In this document: one piece after another, positions 59,301 through 64,000 of the stretch | Position numbering within the stretch: the stretch's first letter is position 1 | Layout of the letters: every line of letters starts with the position of its first letter | Assembly (NCBI GenBank): GCA_029448655.1 | Contig: JACCLO010000005.1 | Coordinates: forward strand, 2,170,001-2,234,000 | Length of the DNA: 64,000 nucleotides | Source of the DNA: Wolfiporia cocos | Taxonomy: Eukaryota; Basidiomycota; Agaricomycetes; Polyporales; Phaeolaceae | Direction: 5' to 3' | Made by a program: the position numbers and the translations under genes | Notes under the pieces: generated by a model | The model's input: only the letters and a program-made list of their open reading frames with translations | Databases searched by the model: none | Told to the model about the DNA's origin: nothing

Positions 59301-59868
59301 GAGGAGGCGAAGGCGAGGGGCGGGCTGTCCGAGCAGATCGCGCCTCCGCCAAGGAACCCCGTGCTCGCTGCGTATGACGTCGAGCCGGAGGAGTATGTGC
59401 TGAAGGTGGTTGAGAAGATCCCGGGTACGGCGCTGTATGATGCGCTGCTGGTGCTGCCGTTCGGAAAAGTTGTCAGCTTGATGCAGTACCTGAACGTGTG
59501 GGCGCAGAGAGTGAGTTTCTGCATTTGTCGAACGTGTTATGAGCTGATGCTCATCGTGCTCGCAGAACTGGAATATCATACTCACCTCGCGCATCATCTT
59601 CTTCCTGCTCAAGACACACTACCATCAGATAGTCGCTAACCGCGTTATGCGCACTGCACTCATTCCCCTACGGAAGCATCTGCGCGAGTCGCTTCGCAAG
59701 CAGAAAGACCTCGTTGCGTACAACCTTGCTGCTCTCAAGTTCATCAAGCGACAGAATGACGCTCAGCGTATCGCCGACTTCTACGAGGAAGAGGGCATGG
59801 ACGAAGAAAAAGTTCGCGAGCGCATCGTGGAGGGTAAGAAGCGGAAGAGAGTAGCCATAAAGGCGTGA
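56367..59868 (+). CDS. UTP12: U3 small nucleolar RNA-associated protein UTP12/DIP2 (WDR3)
   Basis: Eleven exons: 56367-56402, 56453-56563, 56617-56882, 56933-57864, 57918-58015, 58069-58266, 58330-58509, 58569-58814, 58871-59002, 59058-59510 and 59566-59868, giving 984 aa. It starts [20 protein letters not shown] and carries two WD40 propellers (repeats such as [61 protein letters not shown]) up to about residue 730. A charged linker follows, then the C-terminal Utp12 domain ([40 protein letters not shown]). It belongs to the UTP-B module of the SSU processome in the nucleolus. A 63-nt intron (58267-58329) is in frame and stop-free. Confidence 0.95.
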
Positions 59869-60063
59869 CATTACTTGGCTTTGGCCAGTTAATATACAGT
59901 CCTCTCGTCTGTTGTACACATACACAGGATATTACAGGTGCAGGTGATACCGATACAAGCTTAGTCTGTTCATAGTGCTTCTGCCTGCCTGGAGGTAGCG
60001 CTAGTCCTGTTCTGCGTTCGTGGGTCCTGCCACTGTCGTGAGGTATGATCGTGATGCTCCCCT

Positions 60064-61037
60064 TCAGTTCACTTTGGGTCCCCATAGATTCTCTAGCCAT
60101 CCCTCTTGTGGATCTGTTGCTTGCCGCATCTGCACTGTCAGTACTCCTTCGGCGAGGTCAGCTAGGCTGCTGAAGGCGGCTTTTGTCAAGTCCACGTGCT
60201 TTGAGCCTGGGGCGCAGCCAGCACATGAGTCTACAACGCGAACGAAGACGCATTTCTGTGGCGTGTTGCACACTGTATAGGCACTGTAAGACTGCCTTGA
60301 AGACAAGATCGGTCAGACTCACATTCGAGGAACTTGAAGCACTTGGGACGGTCGGCCCAGCCATCTAGTGTTAGAGCACAAGCGAAGGATTCATCCTTGA
60401 TTGTCGCTCAATTGAGATCTCCGGGTTAAGATCTGAAAGACACACCGTAGGTGACCAAGTAGGGCTAGACCAGCAGCTAGGATTTAGAAGGTCATGCCCC
60501 GTGTACCTACAGCCATGTTATCCCAAACTAGCTGCAACGATGGGCCATTTGTCCATACCAGGTGATCGTAACGGGTTCCGGGTTGCCAATGGCCTTGATG
60601 CTATCCACGATGTTCTTAACAGATCCCAGAATACCACTAGCCGCATCGGACACAGATTGTCCCTTCGTCACTGCGTTCGACGTGGAATTGTGGGAAACCC
60701 TGGAAGTAGTCTTCTGACCCTTCTTCTTGGATGCCTTCTTGGACGCTCTTTTGGAGTGCCTTGCAGGAATATCTTCCGCCTTCTTGTAACTACTCTTGTG
60801 TGCATCTTGCGTGACAGACCGAGAGTACTTGTACTGCAAGTTGGTCACGTTGATGCTCTGCCAGCCGTCCCTTGGATCGAATTGGTAGTTATCGCCGAGA
60901 GAGTGAGGCATGCTATAGCGCCTCTCCAAATTGCTCTGATATGTGCTAATATCTGCTGCCAGAGTAGATGTCGGTAAGACGGTCAGAGCCGAGAATGCTA
61001 GCAGAACGGCAGAAACGAAGGCAACTGGAGAGATCAT
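60064..61037 (-). CDS. Secreted RlpA-like double-psi beta-barrel protein
   Basis: Four exons: 61037-60559, 60506-60446, 60395-60323 and 60272-60064, giving 273 aa. A signal peptide (MISPVAFVSAVLLAFSALTV, cleavage near ALAAD-like TLAAD) leads a lysine/serine-rich middle region (HSKRASKKASKKKGQKTTSR). The barrel domain begins TITWYTGHDLLNPSCW, continues with SFACALTLDGWADRPKCFKF and CVFVRVVDSCAGCAPGSKHV, and ends with NLWGPKVN. Paired cysteines suit disulfides. This expansin/barwin-like fold is common in secreted fungal proteins that touch the cell wall; the ligand is unknown. KR sites in the linker could be Kex2-processed. The gene is convergent with UTP12. Confidence 0.88.
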
Positions 61038-61377
61038 GACGGTATATGAGTGCGGAGATAAGTGGAAATTGAGCTGCGAGGAGACGGTAAGGACAGGCCT
61101 GCCTGGGGGCGTGGAAGTGATGTGAAGGTAGAGGGCGAAGATGATCATGATCATGAACTGCCGCGCGTCGAAAACAAACATAACGCGCTCGCTCTACTCA
61201 AGCGCGAAGCACGTCACGTGCTCAACGTGACCGCGTCAAGCGCCCGCGTCTCGCATCTTGCTTGCTCATTCGCCAAATCGATGGCGGATGCCCGCGGCAA
61301 TACAGTTCGTTGGCTCCTTCACATCTGACTGCAACGCTTGCCTTCGGCCCATACTTACTCGACGCTGTAGCTGCAAC
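61038..61377. other. Divergent promoter region, secreted protein / CGS-like gene
   Basis: No gene is seen. A CACGTG core within gcacgtcacgtgctc at about 61206-61220 could serve a bHLH-type factor; such sites are linked to sulfur-gene control by Cbf1 in yeast, but here that is inference. Confidence 0.4.
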
Positions 61378-63313
61378 ATGGCACCCAAACCAGACCAGAG
61401 GCCTCGCTTGACTGGAACAGAACTCATCCACGGGGATGATGAACTCGTTCATGGTGCAGAGGTCGCGCCATCCATCTCCGTTACATCCAGTGAGTGGAAG
61501 CGTTCAGCCAGCAAATTACACCCCTCATGTTGTCGTCAGCGTTCAGGGCCCCCCTCTCGCCTAGCGGCTCATTCCAAGAGGATATCGACTTCCGGAACCC
61601 ACCGAGACACGTCTATTCTCGTTATACTCAGAGCGTCAGCACTCGTGCGGAACGAGTGTTGAGCAAGATCAACGTAAGTGTGTCGTCGTAGGCCGATGAC
61701 GCTCCGTAACCGCTCGGATCTCCAGGATGGATTTGCGATTACCTATGCGTCTGGACTAGCGGCGTCCTATGCGGTCAGTCCGCAATATCATGCATCCTAT
61801 CGCCTCCGTGTTTTACATTCCAAAAGGCACTGGTGTATTTCCACCCGAAACGCATCGCAATTACTGGCGGGTATCATGGATGCCATAATACCATTGACGT
61901 GTACAAGCGCAGCCGTAGTGGCGACTTGCAATTGATTGGCTTAGATGATGAATTTCAGCCGGGCGATTTGTGTTGGCTTGAAACGCCTCTCAACCCAACA
62001 GGCGAAGCTAGGCAAGCGTTCCTGTCTTCATCTTCCACGTGGAATCCGATGGTAACGCCTACATCAGAGACATCAAATACTATGCTGACAAGGTACAGTA
62101 CGGATCACGCCGTAGCCATTATGAGCTAATAATGGAGTGCTCAGGTGCATGCGGCGGGGGGTAAACTGATCGTGGACTCGACATTCGCTCCGCCCCCGCT
62201 CCAATATCCCTTTAAATGGGGCGCCGACATGGTGTTGCACAGTGGTATGTCGCGAAAACATATCCGCCTCGGCATTGTTTGATGAGATGGTTGCTAGGAA
62301 CGAAATACTTCGGTGGACACTCTGATCTTCTGTCCGGTGTACTCATCGTTCCAAACGAGGCTGAATGGAAAATTGTACGTGATCGTTATCGATTCCTACG
62401 TCTCCTCGCTTGGGTTGGTTCCGCGTTTCTTCCGCGAAAGGACGAAGCCTTCTGTCAAATGTACTAACGGTATATTTGATGCGCCTTCCTCTGTGGGTGC
62501 TAGTGGGTGTGCTGCCCTACTTAATGGCCGACGCAACATGCTCCGTCTATCACCGTCGCTGACCCCTATTCTTCGCTTCAGCTTTTCTCGCACCGCACAT
62601 TCCTTGGTTCTATGATGGGTTCCCTTGAGTCGTGGCTTCTTCTCCGCTCTCTGCGCACTTTGCACCTCCGCGTACCGCGTCAGTCCGAGACTGCTGCAGG
62701 GCTTGCCGAATGGCTGAGCCATGCTGCTGGTGTGCGTATGCTCTAAGCTTGTGCAAGGCTCTCATTGAAGAAGTAACGAATATCATAGGGAAGGGAATGG
62801 GATGGGATCCCAGCAGGTGTCATCAACAAAGTCTGGCATTCTAGCTTGCAGGGCACGGACTCCAGAGGCTTCAACCCAAGATATCAACTGGAAGGCGGCT
62901 GGAACCCCACGTTCTCGATTCTGGTGAGTTCCAGTCTTCATTCTACCAATGAATACGGTGCTAACTGAACCCCTCAGCTCTCTGATACTGAATATGCAAG
63001 GCTTCTGCCGCATTCCCTGCAGTACTTCGTGGTAAGCACATGGCTCCACACTGTACATTGCCTCTCTCACGCAGCAATCAGCCCGCGACCAGTCTCGGTG
63101 GTGTTGAATCTCTAATTGAACAGAGGGCAACAGTGGATCCCGGCGCTGATCCACGCCTGGTGAGGATCAGTGTCGGTGTAGAAGACCTCGAGGTATGAGA
63201 CCCTGCATTGTTCTACATGCTTGCATACGACCGAGGCATGTCTCTCACAGGATCTGAAAGAAGACCTGCGCCGAGCGTTCCAAGCAATCACACGACCTCG
63301 GGCGAGGCTGTAA
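61378..63313 (+). CDS. Cystathionine gamma-synthase-like PLP enzyme (Cys/Met metabolism)
   Basis: Twelve exons: 61378-61489, 61540-61673, 61726-61773, 61827-62011, 62068-62092, 62145-62244, 62298-62374, 62582-62729, 62817-62923, 62978-63031, 63082-63192 and 63251-63313, giving 387 aa with phase closed. Motifs of the trans-sulfuration family are [65 protein letters not shown], the PLP site [17 protein letters not shown] (Lys about 204), [20 protein letters not shown] and [14 protein letters not shown]. Substrate specificity (cystathionine synthesis or cleavage) cannot be read by eye. Intron 4 (62012-62067) uses a GC donor, and exon 5 is 25 nt. Intron 7 (207 nt) and intron 8 (87 nt) are longer than usual; the exon 8/9 joint is the least certain. 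Confidence 0.9.
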
Positions 63314-63779
63314 GAGGAGTGATTATGCTGAGGAAGCCCATAGGCTTCCTGTATCCATAGTGTTGTAAGGGCAAAGGCCCGGGGCACTGCCTCTGGATTG
63401 CCAATGGTCACGTAAGGTCCACTTTGGCATTACGCCCTACGTGTAGACATCTTGTAGACTAGTGCTTGTATCTCATTACGATCGTCGTTCCGAATCATAT
63501 TTCATGGCACTTATACTTGTTCACTCTTAGGATGACGCCTCCCTGTCGCGGTCACGTTATGCCAAGGGCGACGCGTATCGGCGCGCCTTGACGCGCCTGT
63601 GGCTGGGTGTGATGCAATATTGCCTATCGCGGAGTGCGAATCCTGACAGCTCTTCGCGTTTCCTGTCTCGTCTCAGAGCGACCCCTTGCCAGAGTTCTCA
63701 CTCTGTTCCCCACCATTACCCCCTGGATTTCTTGTCCTCAACGTCGATTGTTATAGAGAAGTCCGCTTCGCCGACGAAC
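63314..63779. other. Gene-free interval between CGS-like and RRM genes
   Basis: CGS-like 3' region and presumed promoter of the RRM gene. No gene is seen. Confidence 0.45.
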
Positions 63780-64000
63780 ATGGCGGGCGAGTCGAGGTTG
63801 TACTTAGGACGTCAGCTCTAATTGCCTGTTTTCCGTGACATGTCTCTCTAAGACCTTTAATTCGCACAGGATTGCCGCAGAGTATCAGTGAAAGCGACAT
63901 CTACAAGGTACGTGCTAAGGCTCGCATAATGATGCGAAAAGTACAATTCAGTGAACAGTACCTCTCAATCTATGGGACCATTACCGAGGTCATCGTCCGT
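63780..64000 (+). CDS. RRM RNA-binding protein, N-terminal part (cut by window end)
   Basis: Exons 63780-63810, 63870-63907 and 63959 onward read MAGESRLYLGRLPQSISESD, then IYKYLSIYGTITEVIVR. This is the start of an RNA recognition motif: RNP2-like RLYLGRL, helix 1, then YGTITEVIV. The layout, with the RRM at the extreme N-terminus, recalls SR-type splicing factors, but the rest lies outside the window. The third intron acceptor (gtgaacag) was chosen to keep the frame. Confidence 0.75.

Overview
The window looks like nuclear DNA of a filamentous basidiomycete, most likely an Agaricomycete. Genes are dense and split by many 43-66 nt introns with GT(R)NGT donors, CTNAY-like branch points and YAG acceptors. 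Coding sequence is GC-rich, there are no operons, and many neighbours are convergent or divergent. The gene set is fungal: MDM10, PHO81, CNS1, a fungal-type kinase-like protein and a secreted double-psi beta-barrel protein. Exon coordinates were rebuilt by hand. Phase closes for every complete recognised gene; the exceptions are the unknown gene at 41882-42945 (two junctions unresolved) and the RRM gene cut by the window end.

Layout. 1-12.5 kb: PPR protein (-), complex I subunit NDUFA12 (+), L-2-hydroxyglutarate dehydrogenase (-), Hsp90 co-chaperone CNS1/TTC4 (+), ribosomal protein eS7 (+), a Rab-type GTPase with a long proline-rich insert (+), AMMECR1-domain protein (+), second PPR protein (-). 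12.9-19.5 kb: ribosomal protein uL3 (-) with a 10-nt microexon, and the replication-checkpoint mediator MRC1/claspin (+). 19.5-24.0 kb: a gene-free, repeat-rich stretch with TIR-like ends, an internal large inverted repeat and a broken helicase fragment. 24.0-31.6 kb: THO2 (+, 20 exons). 31.7-43 kb: GTP cyclohydrolase I (-), ABC transporter (+), PHO81 (-), PEX12 (-), a gene of unknown function (-). 43.1-44.3 kb: a TA-flanked transposon remnant carrying a nested 159-bp fold-back MITE in its left inverted repeat. 44.5-64 kb: kinase-like protein (+), MDM10 (+), disordered protein (-), SmG (+), IMP4 (+), aspartyl aminopeptidase (-), UTP12/DIP2 (+), secreted DPBB protein (-), cystathionine gamma-synthase-like enzyme (+), and the start of an RRM protein (+).

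Most genes are housekeeping: mitochondrial expression and respiration, ribosome biogenesis (IMP4 and UTP12 both serve the U3/SSU processome), mRNA export and splicing (THO2, SmG), replication checkpoint, phosphate signalling, peroxisome import and sulfur/folate metabolism. There is no biosynthetic cluster, CRISPR or prokaryotic defence locus. The most unusual content is the nested transposon pair, the inverted-repeat helicase relic, several extreme splicing structures (5-nt and 10-nt coding exons, an ATG-only exon, a GC-AG intron) and the GTPase insert.
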